Shown here: in pieces, positions 48,801 to 59,476 of the stretch
How the letters are laid out: each line of letters starts with the position of its first letter
Position numbering within the stretch: the stretch's first letter is position 1
Source of the DNA: Aureobasidium sp. EXF-3400
Taxonomy: Eukaryota > Ascomycota > Dothideomycetes > Dothideales > Saccotheciaceae
Assembly: GCA_024195585.1 (NCBI GenBank)
Contig: SWBL01000124.1
Span: 1 to 64,000 of the forward strand
Direction: 5' to 3'
DNA length: 64,000 nt
Notes under the pieces: model-generated
The model's database searches: none
The model's input: only the letters and a program-made list of their open reading frames with translations
What the model was told of the DNA's origin: nothing
Made by a program: the position numbers and the translations under genes

Positions 48801-49529
48801 TCAAACAGACTTGACCATCTTGTTGACGAGCTTCTTCTGTGCTTGGAGATCCAAGTCCTTTTCGTCCGTCTCGGTCAAGCATCTTCCAATGGCGACAGTC
48901 TCTGCGATGGTTGAGCTGTCGACCCAGACCTTTCCGTTTCTTCCAACAGCGACCTCGAACCTGACTTTTTCACCAATCTCCTCCAGCAAGACGACACCAC
49001 CCTTTCCAGCACCCATCATCAAGCGGCGAGCGAATGCGGGAGAAACGTCGAACAGCATGCCAGCCTTGAGCGGACCGAGACCGTCAGACTTTCCGGTTGC
49101 AGGGTTGACACATTCAATCTCGACATCGCTCCACTTGTCGGCCTTGGAGACGCGAGCGTATACAAGAGCTCCGGGGTTGAGCTGAGGTCTGGTCTTCTTG
49201 GTAGCGCCCTCGAAAGCGAGTTGACCGAGCAGAACAGAATTCGTGTGGGGCGTTAAGGTGCAGTGATATGTGTCGGTCGAGGAGCGTTGGACAGTGGCGA
49301 CGACGAGATCGCCGGTGTGAGGTAGGTAGCGGCCTCCAAGGTTCTCAATCCAGATGGCATTCTTCTTTGAGTCGGTGCATAGTTCTCCGGCCTGAGTTGC
49401 GACAATCGTCACTGGCGGGATGTGTCGCAGACCAGGACCGAGAGTCAATGTGCGTGTGGTGTTTTGAGAAGGCAGCTGATCAGGCGACAGCTCCTGGCCA
49501 GGCAGTACGAGGATTGACGACGACGACAT
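48801..49529 (-). CDS. RRP40: Exosome complex RNA-binding subunit RRP40, single exon
   Basis: This is a 242-residue cap subunit (S1/KH type) of the RNA exosome, which degrades and processes nuclear and cytoplasmic RNA. Diagnostic segments are YLPHTGDLVVATV, the S1 strand LLGQLAFEGATKKTRPQLN, GALVYARVSKADK, the KH part TGKSDGLGPLKAGM and VAVGRNGKVWVDS near the C-terminus. Length matches Rrp40/EXOSC3. The start at 49529 (MSSSSILVLPGQ) is followed by the expected N-terminal strand. It is divergent from SSZ1, and ELP6 follows immediately downstream on the same strand. An optional 64-nt intron starting 7 nt before the stop codon could join it to ELP6. Confidence 0.93.
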   Translation of the reverse strand: MSSSSILVLPGQELSPDQLPSQNTTRTLTLGPGLRHIPPVTIVATQAGELCTDSKKNAIWIENLGGRYLPHTGDLVVATVQRSSTDTYHCTLTPHTNSVLLGQLAFEGATKKTRPQLNPGALVYARVSKADKWSDVEIECVNPATGKSDGLGPLKAGMLFDVSPAFARRLMMGAGKGGVVLLEEIGEKVRFEVAVGRNGKVWVDSSTIAETVAIGRCLTETDEKDLDLQAQKKLVNKMVKSV

Positions 49530-49763
49530 TATTGCTATGTTTTTCTGTCTGACTGCGGCGATGACGAAGGTTTGGGATGGGCGATGCTGCAGTGACGGGT
49601 CAACGTCGGCTAGAAATTTGTTCGAGGTCAAGAAAGTCTGGAGCGCAAAGTCGCATCTCTACAAGCAATCAATCCACATCTATCCCTGTCGCCCGACTGT
49701 TTCTCTTTGCGACAATCCCAATCCCAGTCTTTTCAGCCGCTTCCACCACACATCACATCCAAC
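49530..49763. promoter_or_regulatory. Compact bidirectional promoter, RRP40 / SSZ1
   Basis: Only 234 bp separate the two start codons. The SSZ1 side ends in a pyrimidine-rich leader (CAATCCCAATCCCAG). Both products act in RNA or ribosome homeostasis, so co-regulation is plausible. Confidence 0.6.
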
Positions 49764-51419
49764 ATGAGCTCCGAAGGCGAGACTGCCCCCAAGGTTGCCA
49801 TTGGTATCTCTTTTGGTAACTCATACAGTTCCATCGCCTACACCTCGGGCGAGGCCAAGGTTGAGGTCATTGCCAACGAGCTTGGTGATCGTCAGATCCC
49901 TACCGTCCTCTCGTACGTCGGCGGCGAGGAGTTCCAGGGTACCGAGGCCAAGTCGCAACTGGTCCGCAACTCCAAGAACACCGTCGCATACTTCAGAGAC
50001 TTCCTCGGCAAGGACTTCAAGTCGATAGACCCCACCAACTGCCACGCCTCTGCTCACCCCATCGATGCCGAGAACACCATTTCTTTCCAAATCAAGGACA
50101 CCGAAGCCGATGAGCAAAACACCCGCACAATTCACGAGATCACCACCCGTCACCTTCGCCGTCTCGCTTCCTCCGCTACCGACTACCTTGGCAAGAAGGT
50201 CAACGCTGCCATCATCACCATCCCCTCAGACTTCGCCGATGCCCAGAAGGACGCCCTGAACAAGGCTGCCACCGAGGCCGGCCTTGAGGTCCTCCAGTTC
50301 ATCCCCGAGCCCGTCGCTGCTCTCCTCGCCAACGATGCCAAGCTCAACGAGAACTCGACCGAAGACAAGAACGTCGTTGTTGCCGACATTGGTGGCACCC
50401 GCACCGACATTGCCGTCATTGCCTCGCGCGGTGGCATGTACACCGTCTTGGCCACTGCCCACGACTACGAGCTCGGCGGTGCTCAGCTCGACCAGGCCCT
50501 GATCGACTACGCCGCAAAGGAGTTCCAGAAGAAGAACAAAACCGACCCCCGTACCAACGACCGTTCGCTCGCCAAGCTGAAGCTCGAGGCTGAGGCCGTC
50601 AAGAAGAGTTTGTCTCTCGGTGCCTCTGCTGCCTTCAGCATCGAGTCGCTCGCCGATGGTGTCGACTTCAGCTTCACCGTCAACCGCACTAGATACGAGC
50701 TCCTCGCCGCCAAGGTCTTTGGCTCTTTCAACCGCCTCATCGAGTCTGCTGTGCAAAAGGCTGGCCTCGACAACCTCGACATCAACGAGATCCTCCTTTC
50801 CGGTGGTACTTCGCACACTCCCAAGATCGCCAGCAACCTCCAGTCCATCTTCGCCGAGTCCACCGTCGTCGCTCCCTCAACCAACCCCGCCGCCGTCAAC
50901 CCCAGCGAGCTTACCGTCCGTGGTGCCGCCATCCAGGCCAGCTTGATCAGCGAGTTCGACAGAGAGGACATTGAGCAAAACACCCACCCCGCCCTTACCG
51001 TCGCCCCTCACCTTGCCAAGGCCATTGGTGTTCTCGTCGGCGACGAGTTCGTTACTCTGATTGACGCCAACACCGCCGTCCCCGTCCGCCGCACTGCCCA
51101 GTTCAACGCTGCCGAGGGCGACGTTCTTGTCAAGCTCTGCGAGGGTGTCAGCGAGATCAAGGTTACCAAGGAGGAGGTCGCTCCCAAGGAGGCCAACGGT
51201 GACGACTCTGACGACGACAGCGATGACGAGCCCGAAGAGACCCGCGAGAAGGTCTGGAAGGCCGGTGAGGTCATCGCCGAAGCCGCCGTCAAGGATGTCA
51301 AGAAGGGCAGCAAGGTCGAGGTTCAGATCAACGTCAACGCTGATCTTTCCGTCCAAGTCATTGCCCGCGAGGTCGGTTCCAAGACCGGTGTCCGCGGTAC
51401 CATTGAGGCCAGCGCATGA
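49764..51419 (+). CDS. SSZ1: Ribosome-associated Hsp70-like chaperone SSZ1, single exon
   Basis: Ssz1 pairs with zuotin (Zuo1) to form the ribosome-associated complex that assists Ssb on nascent chains. The 551-residue protein has the Hsp70 nucleotide-binding domain signatures GISFGNSYSSIAY, ELGDRQIPTVLSYV, FIPEPVAALLAND, DIGGTRTDIAVI and ILLSGGTSHTPKIASNL. It has a shortened substrate-binding domain with an acidic linker (DDSDDDSDDEPEE). Truncated C-terminal domains are typical of Ssz1. Codon choice is strongly C-ending, as expected for a highly expressed gene. An in-frame ATG at 49707 would add 19 residues. I prefer 49764 because MSSEGETAPKVAIG fits the family start. Confidence 0.95.
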   Translation: MSSEGETAPKVAIGISFGNSYSSIAYTSGEAKVEVIANELGDRQIPTVLSYVGGEEFQGTEAKSQLVRNSKNTVAYFRDFLGKDFKSIDPTNCHASAHPIDAENTISFQIKDTEADEQNTRTIHEITTRHLRRLASSATDYLGKKVNAAIITIPSDFADAQKDALNKAATEAGLEVLQFIPEPVAALLANDAKLNENSTEDKNVVVADIGGTRTDIAVIASRGGMYTVLATAHDYELGGAQLDQALIDYAAKEFQKKNKTDPRTNDRSLAKLKLEAEAVKKSLSLGASAAFSIESLADGVDFSFTVNRTRYELLAAKVFGSFNRLIESAVQKAGLDNLDINEILLSGGTSHTPKIASNLQSIFAESTVVAPSTNPAAVNPSELTVRGAAIQASLISEFDREDIEQNTHPALTVAPHLAKAIGVLVGDEFVTLIDANTAVPVRRTAQFNAAEGDVLVKLCEGVSEIKVTKEEVAPKEANGDDSDDDSDDEPEETREKVWKAGEVIAEAAVKDVKKGSKVEVQINVNADLSVQVIAREVGSKTGVRGTIEASA

Positions 51420-53029
51420 AGAGTTTATACCCCTACAATTTCGCCTCCCTCTTACGCCTCTGAATGAGCCGCTCTGCCATTCCCACAGACGCTCTTCACA
51501 CCTCTCTACAGCCCGCTCCTCCCATGACTTTTTTCGAACGGTTCTTGTTTTGCATAGATGAAATGAATGGTGCGCTCTCTGGTTCTTTGTCTTGTTTTAG
51601 AAGAGATTCATATCTCTGGAGTTATAAAAAGCAATGAATAGAAGAAAGAGAATCTTTTTACAACTACAATAGAGCATCATGTGTGTCGGTTTCCAAAATC
51701 ACCTGTAATCTTGATCCTTTGTCTCAAAGCTAAGCATCTTATCAGATCAAGTATGCTGGACAAAAGAGCCATTTTACACTATCATCCGGTAGATCTTTGT
51801 GCTTGCGAGAAATGAGGTCAGACATCTTCCTGTTAATAACAAAATCTTCAGTTTATCCACGATTGACTTCATCTAACCCCAATGAGAGAATGCAGCGATG
51901 TCCAGGCTGTTTCCAAAACAACGACCGGAACTCCTTGCTGTCTGACACAAAAATGATGCAAATGGTATGGTATGACATCAATATGCATGTCGAGCTTATC
52001 ACCCTGATCAAAGATATATTCCCATAACAAACCTCTTGTGTGGTTGATTATCTATAATCTTTGTTGTTTAACAAATTCTACAAACCCTTGTGTTCAGCAA
52101 AAGGTCACGGCATGACCTTTGTCGGCAGAAAGTGGTAGTCAAGGCTTTTACTTATGTTTATAAAAATATGTTGTCTCCACGCTTCATCAACTCGTTAAAT
52201 GCAGTTGTAAATCGTGGAGGTAGAGTGTCCATTAAAAGCATAATGATTTCGAGAAATAGAATTATGTTAAGGGAGAAGCAATGTCCTTACGCGTTACTTT
52301 AAGTATATGTCTAGTTTAGAAAGTATTATGCCCTTACATCTTTTAAGTTAACAGTCGAATAGCTCTTAGTTACACTAAAACCTAAGTGAGGGGAGTTAGA
52401 AATGGTTAAGGTTTGCTACTTAAACACTAATACGTAGATTAATCATGATATATGTTAATATCATGGCCTTCTGGGCCGATAGATGGGTGGATGTAAGAGA
52501 AGACGACAAGACGATAGAGCCGGAGAGCAAGTGAGGCTCACACACCACGCGTGATGCACGCACTTCTTGGCACCCAAAGCGGGGCAATTCCTCACGGCCC
52601 AAAGCAACCCCGACCAGCACTTATGCTTACATGCATAAGACCAACTTCAGGCGGCTCCGTACGTACCATATACCTTGCTAGGAAACAGATGTCCACATTC
52701 TAAATACAGAGCCACAATATACACTGCATGCATGAAGTTTTCTGCGAAGAGTAGAAGGTCAAATGGAAGAAGGACTTCAAAAGTGCCGATTGCATCCCAA
52801 AAGAGGAGCAAACTTCGGCTATCATGCAACACCGTGTGACCCAGCCCGGCCATCAGGGTGTTGTTTGGCGGGGTCGAGTGCTTTTGAGACCGGGAGCTGA
52901 AGAAGCACATAAAGGATTGACTTTCATGTCAATTGACCGAGGTGTTTCTGTTATAATCTCTTCTTATTTTTGGCTGTGATTTTCTCGTCTTGAGTTCCAT
53001 ATTCTGTATATTCTATCGAATCACTCGTC
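51420..53029. other. Gene-free stretch with an A/T-rich island
   Basis: The first 200 bp are the SSZ1 3' flank. From about 51600 to 52470 the sequence becomes visibly A/T-rich with many TA and AT steps and no frame of interest, unlike the rest of the window. Composition returns to normal by about 52500. This looks like a decayed mobile-element remnant or a point-mutated repeat rather than a gene. No terminal repeats or transposase motifs could be identified. Confidence 0.55.
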
Positions 53030-54037
53030 ATGAATAGCACTCACGAAGAGATGGCAGTTTTGCCTCAATCACAGTCTCCTCTATTCAAACTACCCGGCGA
53101 ATTGAGAAACTGGATCTATGAGCTCGCTCTCACGCCAACAACATCCATCGTCAATCCTACATGGAATCCTACCATCAACCCACAACATCAGCAAATCCCC
53201 AGCATAGGCATTGCCCTTCTGAGAACCTGTCGTGCCATCTATCTCGAAGCAAATGACTCAATATCATTGAAACAGGGAGACTTCGTCTTCACAAGAGTCG
53301 CCCATATACAATCCTTCTTTTCCGGATTGTCTCTAGCACAAGCTAGCCATATTCGTCACATCACTATCGATCTCAGGGAAGCGGCTTCTGGAGACACAAC
53401 ATTGCAAAGCGAGCAGAGCACAGTCGTTGCCAACGAATGGATTCACTACTTCTGTTGTACACGAGGGGCGCATATGATGGGTGCTTGGTGTGCAGAGCTC
53501 GGAACCCTCAAGTCTGATATACCACATCTGCGCTCGTTGTGTATTGACCTGACCAACTGGCAACCCAACCATGCAGGTTCGCGAATGGGTGGCTGGAGGT
53601 ACTTGCAGAAGCTCTTTCGACAGACACGAGACTTGGACTCCTTCACACTCAAGGGCAAGTGTCTGGACAGCAGCTCCTGGAGTTCACAGCCGGTGCCATG
53701 GAGTCTGGGTGTGTGGTTCTCTCCTGCCTTTGACAAAGACGAGACGGCACTGGTCGATCTGGTTGGACAAACCGTACGTATGGAAGGAGAAACGGAAGTC
53801 AGGCTCATGGAATGGCACACAGTGGAAGGCATTACGCAGCTGACAGTGCATGTTGATGAATTACGCAACGTTCGTCCGCTGACGAGCTGTGAACTTCCCC
53901 TCTCCCAGAATGGGAGGATATCATGGGATTCCTTCCTTGAGTTCAAAGACGACCAGACCGAGCTGGTCAAGAAGCGCAAGGCATCCCTGTCAGCCAGTAG
54001 TGCCATCTGGAATGGAGCACCTGCGATTGAGGTATAG
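53030..54037 (+). CDS. F-box-like protein of unknown function, single exon
   Basis: A 335-residue protein whose N-terminus FKLPGELRNWIYELALTP is the classic degenerate fungal F-box-like helix pair. It is followed by ALLRTCRAIYLEA, the second conserved helix. The rest forms an alpha/beta region with conserved-looking spots (HIRHITIDL, GGWRYLQKLF). Proteins of this kind are numerous in Pezizomycotina, and function is unknown for nearly all. A possible TATA-like TATAAT lies about 73 bp upstream. No intron is needed. Confidence 0.8.
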   Translation: MNSTHEEMAVLPQSQSPLFKLPGELRNWIYELALTPTTSIVNPTWNPTINPQHQQIPSIGIALLRTCRAIYLEANDSISLKQGDFVFTRVAHIQSFFSGLSLAQASHIRHITIDLREAASGDTTLQSEQSTVVANEWIHYFCCTRGAHMMGAWCAELGTLKSDIPHLRSLCIDLTNWQPNHAGSRMGGWRYLQKLFRQTRDLDSFTLKGKCLDSSSWSSQPVPWSLGVWFSPAFDKDETALVDLVGQTVRMEGETEVRLMEWHTVEGITQLTVHVDELRNVRPLTSCELPLSQNGRISWDSFLEFKDDQTELVKKRKASLSASSAIWNGAPAIEV

Positions 54038-54095
54038 AACAGAAGAGGCCTTGATAGAGCCATAGACGAATCTCCGACCTTATTCCAGTTCAGAT

Positions 54096-55602
54096 TCAAT
54101 CCCAGTGTCGTCTTATTATGGGACGTGCTGGGTCCCAAGGTCCGTGGATTTCGTTTTTGTATCTTTGTAATCCAATGAGCCACCAGCTGGTGATACCCAT
54201 GGCAAGACACGTGAGGATACCGCCGAGAATCGCACCGCCGACTCCAGCTTTCCAACCTCGTCCGGTAATAGTGACGCAGAGTCCGCCTCCGGCACCGAGA
54301 ACGATCAATGCAGTCAACGCCAAGTGTCCAGTCCAGGATGAGTGTCGAACATGTCGCCTGAAAACTGGAAATAGTCCAAACACCTCGATACTGAAGAGTG
54401 TCAAGCTGAATACCTCATTTGTGTATTTCAGCCGCGAGGCCAGAACTGTAGAGGCCATGAGAGCAGCGTTTGTTGACAGAGAAGCGGGAAATCTAGCGAA
54501 ATTTGTAAGCAAGCGTTCAACTTGATAAGTGCAGATAAATGCCTACTTCGCTTCAACACCAGCACCATAATCAAAGGTGAAGATGTTAATAATCAGGAGC
54601 CAGGTACTCATCGCCCAGATGGAGTCAGAGGACGTCGACAAGGTCAAAGACTTCAGAATCGGGCTCAAGCCCAGTAATGCACAGTAAATCAAGATTGCGG
54701 ACTTGGCGGTTGCCAGCCTCTCTTGATTTCGAGGCGAGAGCGAAGAGGTTTGGCTCTCGAATGGTGGGTAGTAGCTGTAGCTTGCAAATGTAGCGGCACC
54801 ATTGGGATGACCAGTGGTAGGCGTGGCCGATGTTGAGCTCTCGGCAGCTGAGACAACAGACAACGGACGCGATACAGCGACACTCGAGATACCCAAACCG
54901 AGCTTACTGTTATCTGACATTGTAGCATTGGGATCTGTAGGGCTCAGAGGACCGTCTTGGAGACGCTGACTGTCTATGACAGCTTTGGACGAGGCGGTGG
55001 CTTCAGCGAGGGCAGCGCGAGCAGCCTGTGCAGCTTCTTCTTGCCCTACCCAGTAATCGCGAGCAACCCATCCTAAAACGGTGCCGAAAGTAGCCCAGCT
55101 CACTACAGACACGGGCGAAACACGTTCTTTCTCAATGCCAACAAAGCAGCAGACGAATATGATGACGGAACCGATGTGTTGTACAATGACTGTGGAGTCT
55201 GAGACAAGTGGCCAGAAGTCATAGGGTCGAAGGCGCGGGTTGCGCTGTAGGTGGTCCAAGAAGGTCTCTTCATCGGTATAATTGTCGGGATCTGAAAGTC
55301 TCAGTGTTTGGACTTTGGTATATAGCTTCTCTTGCTGTCGCGCGCATCATACATGCTTGTTTCACCCATAGCAGCTTCTTCCATGTGCGTGGTCTCCTCC
55401 GGCTGGCATTACGACTGCCTCGGTTGTCCCTTTTACGCCTGTCCTCGGACGTCCCATTCTTGCTGGTCGATCGGTACGGCGGAGAGTAGTTCAGGAAAGC
55501 ATCCTCAGGCCTCAGATGAGACGAAGTTGCTCTGGGAATGCCTCTTCCAGACACGCTTACGTCCGAGGCCGACGCGCTGACCGGAACTTCGAATGGTGTC
55601 AT
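54096..55602 (-). CDS. GPI2: GPI2/PIG-C, GPI-GlcNAc transferase subunit, three exons
   Basis: Gpi2 is a membrane subunit of the enzyme that adds GlcNAc to phosphatidylinositol, the first step of GPI-anchor synthesis on the ER. Exons are 55602-55353, 55291-54547 and 54492-54096, giving 463 residues. Intron 1 restores KKLLWVKQAYPDNYTDE and intron 2 restores GVEAKFPASLSTN, both family hallmarks. Other signatures are FLDHLQRNPRLRPYDFWPLV, STVIVQHIGSVIIFVCCF and MASTVLASRL. About eight membrane segments are visible. A Ser/Thr-rich insert of about 90 residues lies between the second and third helices, common in fungal forms. The start at 55602 (MTPFEVP) is the first in-frame ATG after a stop. A further upstream exon cannot be excluded. 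Confidence 0.92.
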
Positions 55603-57407
55603 GTCGGGAGGTGCTAAGTCTACACGTCCCTTTGGAGATGGCGCGCTCCAAGTCTTGTTGCCAACGTTGAGCACGTGAAGCGAATCACCATCATCGGCCC
55701 GCTGCTCGCTTCGACTTCGCAGCAAGCCCTCGCAGGGAAAGACCGATCAACATGTCTGTGTTTCAGCATGAGACTTTGCCCACATGTTTGGTGATATTTT
55801 CACAACATGGTTTTTTCTGACAAGTATGATCCGCAGGCCCGGTTCGCTTACTAGTGACTATCTGCCCTGATCAATCTCAACCCTTCTTCTTAGAAAATGT
55901 CGGCGAGTTCCTGCGGAACTTGTCATAGCTTGCGTTGCACCAACACGAGATGCATCGTTTTGAGTGCGAGCAGAAACATTTCTTTCCTACACTTCATCTT
56001 CTGAGTCTTCGCGCGCTTGTCAGCGCTGACACCCTTACTCGTGCTATAATTTCATACCGACATTCCAGGACCCAAGCTTCAGCCCTAGAAAGGACCGTGT
56101 GCTTTGCGAACGGGTTCTCACCTTCCAGAAATCGGCCAGTTTGCGAGCATCTGTGTATCCACACCCACGTTGTCCGATGTATATCATCATATGTCTCGGA
56201 ACTACTTGTCTCCAAGCGATTCATGCCTCAAGAACGCAAATGGAACATACTCCGTATATCGTGACCCAAGTTGTCGACCAATCCATCTGCCGGACTGACT
56301 TCAAGATCTGTGAGTTCGAGGTACAAACAACCATCTCGACAGGCTGCAATTGAATATCACTTGCTCCACGAGTGTCAAAAGTCTTCAAGCATCCAAGTCA
56401 TCAGGCACCAAGTTGCTTGGTAATATGATTTCTGGATGCAAGCCGTCATGACACACCTCTCAGGGCAATCTCATATGCCACGCCCAGTGGCTTGGGAATC
56501 AAGATTTGGTGGCCAAGGCACTACGGAGGAGGTGAGCGTTCATGTCAAGCTGTCAGCCATGGAGCCTCGCTTGTGTCTCAGCTACATTGCTATCGACATT
56601 GCTCTTTACCAATGAGACAAGGCATGTGGCTCAGAGTGTCATCTGTCAAAAAACCCTTTCCAGATAAACAACCAGTTGTTGACCGCCATTTCACATACCT
56701 TTCCAGAACTCACACTGGTTGCAAGCTCAAAGTTTCGGCAAGCCGGGATGCATTGACAGGCCCCGCAATCGCATTGATGCCGATTTCTGCAGTGCTAGTG
56801 TTTCGCGCTCTCAAACACACCTGACTCGAGCTCGAGGAAAAGTCACAAGACAAGTAGAAGAGCAGACTACGAACCGGTACGAAGCGCACGAGCCCTGAGA
56901 GTAGGATATTCTTGACCTGAATCACCAAGCAGGAGCCGGATAGAGATCTCGGGCTTGGGTCGGTGCAGAAGACGGTTGTTTTAACTCTTGGGTTGGGGAC
57001 GTCATGCAGCTCTTGCGCTGTGATGGCTCTCGATGACCAAGTTTGTTTCTAACGTTCATCTTCTCTTTTCCTCTCCATTCTTGTCTGACTGGCTGTTGCG
57101 TGAGAATTTCGACTACTTCCATCTTGCACGGTTCCGTCTGCTGCCAGTGTCGCGACGAACAACTACTCGCCAGCAAAGTCCGGTGTTGAGCGGGTCCTCG
57201 CGGAGTTTGAGCTGAGATTCCCGACACAGACCGCTACAACACACTGGTACCTAGACAACTAGTAGGAGACTTCGGCAGTCGTTTGTTGCACCGCACCTGT
57301 CTTTGTTCCACTGCTGTATCTCTTACCATTCCCATGCGTTTCGCGACATCAAAACAAGCTGGATCCATCGAGACAATAATTGATACTCGGGCAAGAGCGC
57401 AGTATCA
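55603..57407. promoter_or_regulatory. Divergent upstream region, GPI2 / RING-like gene
   Basis: About 1.8 kb between divergent starts. Short overlapping frames only (for example 55935-56264 and 56492-56824), none with a domain. No repeat or RNA gene was recognised. Both promoters must lie here. Confidence 0.4.
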
Positions 57408-59259
57408 ATGAACGACGAGTTCGCTCTTGAAGTCCTCCGACTTGCCGAAGGCCAAACGGTCGAAGCTTTTGAGGAAGACCTGAAGAGCCAGGCACAAGAC
57501 TTGAACATCGACATTACCCTACTGGAACATACAACCAAGACGAAGGAACTCAAGGCAACATCGAGTTTGACGAGCTCGACACATCCACGGCGATCCATCT
57601 CCTCTGGCTCCCAAGCTTCGCATTCCACAGATTTCACAGATGCATCGCGCATGTCAAGAGACTGTCCACATAGCAGGACTCGACCTATCCGTGGGCGGCG
57701 CAGTTCCGCCGCCTCGGCGTCAATCAAAGATTACGACTCGATAGTCAACCACGCAAGATATGACTTCCGCCGCTCTTCATTCAACTTCGCTACGTCGCCC
57801 ATCATCTCGCCATCTCCTTCCACGTTTTCGCTGTCATCCGTCTTTTCTCGATCAAGAGAGTCCTCTCCAAAGAGGCACATCATCACAAGAGGCCTGAGTA
57901 GGCTGAGGCTGAGAAGGACAGACTCGGGAGACTCGACCAGAGAGAAAGAGTAAGCAAAAGTTTCCGAGCAGGAAGAAAACAAATTCTGATCTGGTTCGCA
58001 GCGATTGTCCACATTGTCCCCAAAATGGATCCCGAAACCGCCGCACGCTGCACACCCTCTCCTGCGGTCACCGTTATTGTACCCTCGCCTTGCGCAAGAA
58101 AATAAAGGACTCCCTTAATGATGAAAACATACCACCAACATGTTGCAAGCGCCCAATACCAGGGAGCCTGGTCGCGAGTGTGATGAGTCAAGAAGAGCAG
58201 GATACTTTGATGAACATGTTGGTCGCTTGGGATGATGAGGCCACAACAACACCACCCACGATCCACGAGTCGGAGATTACATCGCACCCGACGTCGTTTC
58301 CAAAATCGCGATCCCAGTCCAGATCGCCGGTCTGCGGAGCCGAGGAGAACACCATTCCGGAGGAGAAAAGAAAGAACCTGGAAAAAGCAATGGAGATACC
58401 CGACTTTAGGAAGCTCAGACAGGAACAAGAACAGCAGCGAGACCGTCTGGTCGCATGGGCTGGGAGAAAGAGACAAGGCGTGATCGACGGATATGCTGTG
58501 CGCAAACTACAACTCCTCCCATACTTTGATCGCCAAAAGGATCAACTTGCCGAGAAGCAGAGTGCCGCAATCGCTCGCATAGAAGACAAGCATGTGCTCG
58601 ACGAACATGAGATGCGCGAAGGACATGAAGTGGAAACACGGAACAATGCCATCGCCCTCAAACACATGGAGGCATACTGTCGAGGAGAAACAACCAGCGG
58701 CGACCACCATGACAGAAGCATCACCGATCGAGATCTGGCCGAACTCACAAAAGCCAGACGAGCTCGCGACCAAATGGATGCGAAACACAGCGGTGCCATT
58801 AGCGTGCTTAGAGGCGAGCAAAGCAGACGCATCAGTCAACGCTTGGCTAAGCAAGAGGAAGAGCTAGCAGAACTGGAAGCTCGTCAGGCCAAAGAGATTG
58901 GAAGTCTACAGCGCGAATGCGATGACATGGTACGTGACTGGGATGAGGCGACACAAAAGAGACGTTCGAAGCTCGAAACATGGTGGAACATACAACTGGA
59001 AATCTGGCGAAAGAAGCATGAGCAGGATACTGGTGTTTCTTTCTCTGGAGAGCTGCCGCCGATCGAATGGCCACGCGCCGATGCCAACGAGGACAAGAAG
59101 AGGAGGGATCCAATGAAGAGACATACCATCGCGGTATCCCCTGCCCTTGGACTGCAGCCAGATGGAGACCGCGGAGCTCGCAGTATAAGCCCTGGTCGCA
59201 AGCAGCATCGCATTAGTACTGCTTTTACCATTCGGAGTGGCATGATTGGCAAAGCTTGA
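57408..59259 (+). CDS. RING-like zinc-finger and coiled-coil protein, two exons
   Basis: Exon 1 is 57408-57949 and exon 2 is 58002-59259, giving 599 residues. The 52-nt intron (GTAAGC, TTCTGATC branch, TTCGCAG) joins REKD-DCPHC in phase. Exon 1 encodes a Ser/Arg-rich disordered region. Just after the splice a RING-like cluster appears: Cys183, Cys186, Cys202-Gly-His204, Cys207 and Cys228-Cys229-KRPIP. This resembles the CGHxYC and PxCC pattern of fungal RING/IBR-type proteins. Residues about 290-510 are a long charged coiled coil (many Arg/Glu/Gln). A ubiquitin-ligase role is plausible but not shown, and the cluster has fewer ligands than a canonical RING. The C-terminus is basic. Confidence 0.78.
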
Positions 59260-59476
59260 TGCTCCTCATGATCAACCTCTTGAATTCTACTTAATGTCTA
59301 CAACCCAAATGTAATACAAGATTTACAGTCTTTTGGGCAAAGTGATCGAACGTTGATCGAATTATCTTCCGTGTGATCCTGCTCCAAAAAAAGCCAGCTC
59401 TCCAATCATATGCACTCTCAGTAGCGACGATCTGTAGTACCTTCTTCATGTTCATATCTCATCAAAAGCAGCATAC

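Noticed and set aside
48658..48882. Minus-strand frame between RRP40 and ELP6 as the missing ELP6 N-terminus
   Set aside because: Its translation overlaps the RRP40 end in another frame and does not resemble the Elp6 first strand and helix.
49707..49763. Upstream in-frame start for SSZ1
   Set aside because: It adds a Gln/Ser/Pro stretch not expected in Ssz1, and the downstream ATG gives the usual start.
50226..51356. Long antisense frames under SSZ1
   Set aside because: They arise from strong third-position C/G bias of a highly expressed gene, and their translations are low-complexity.
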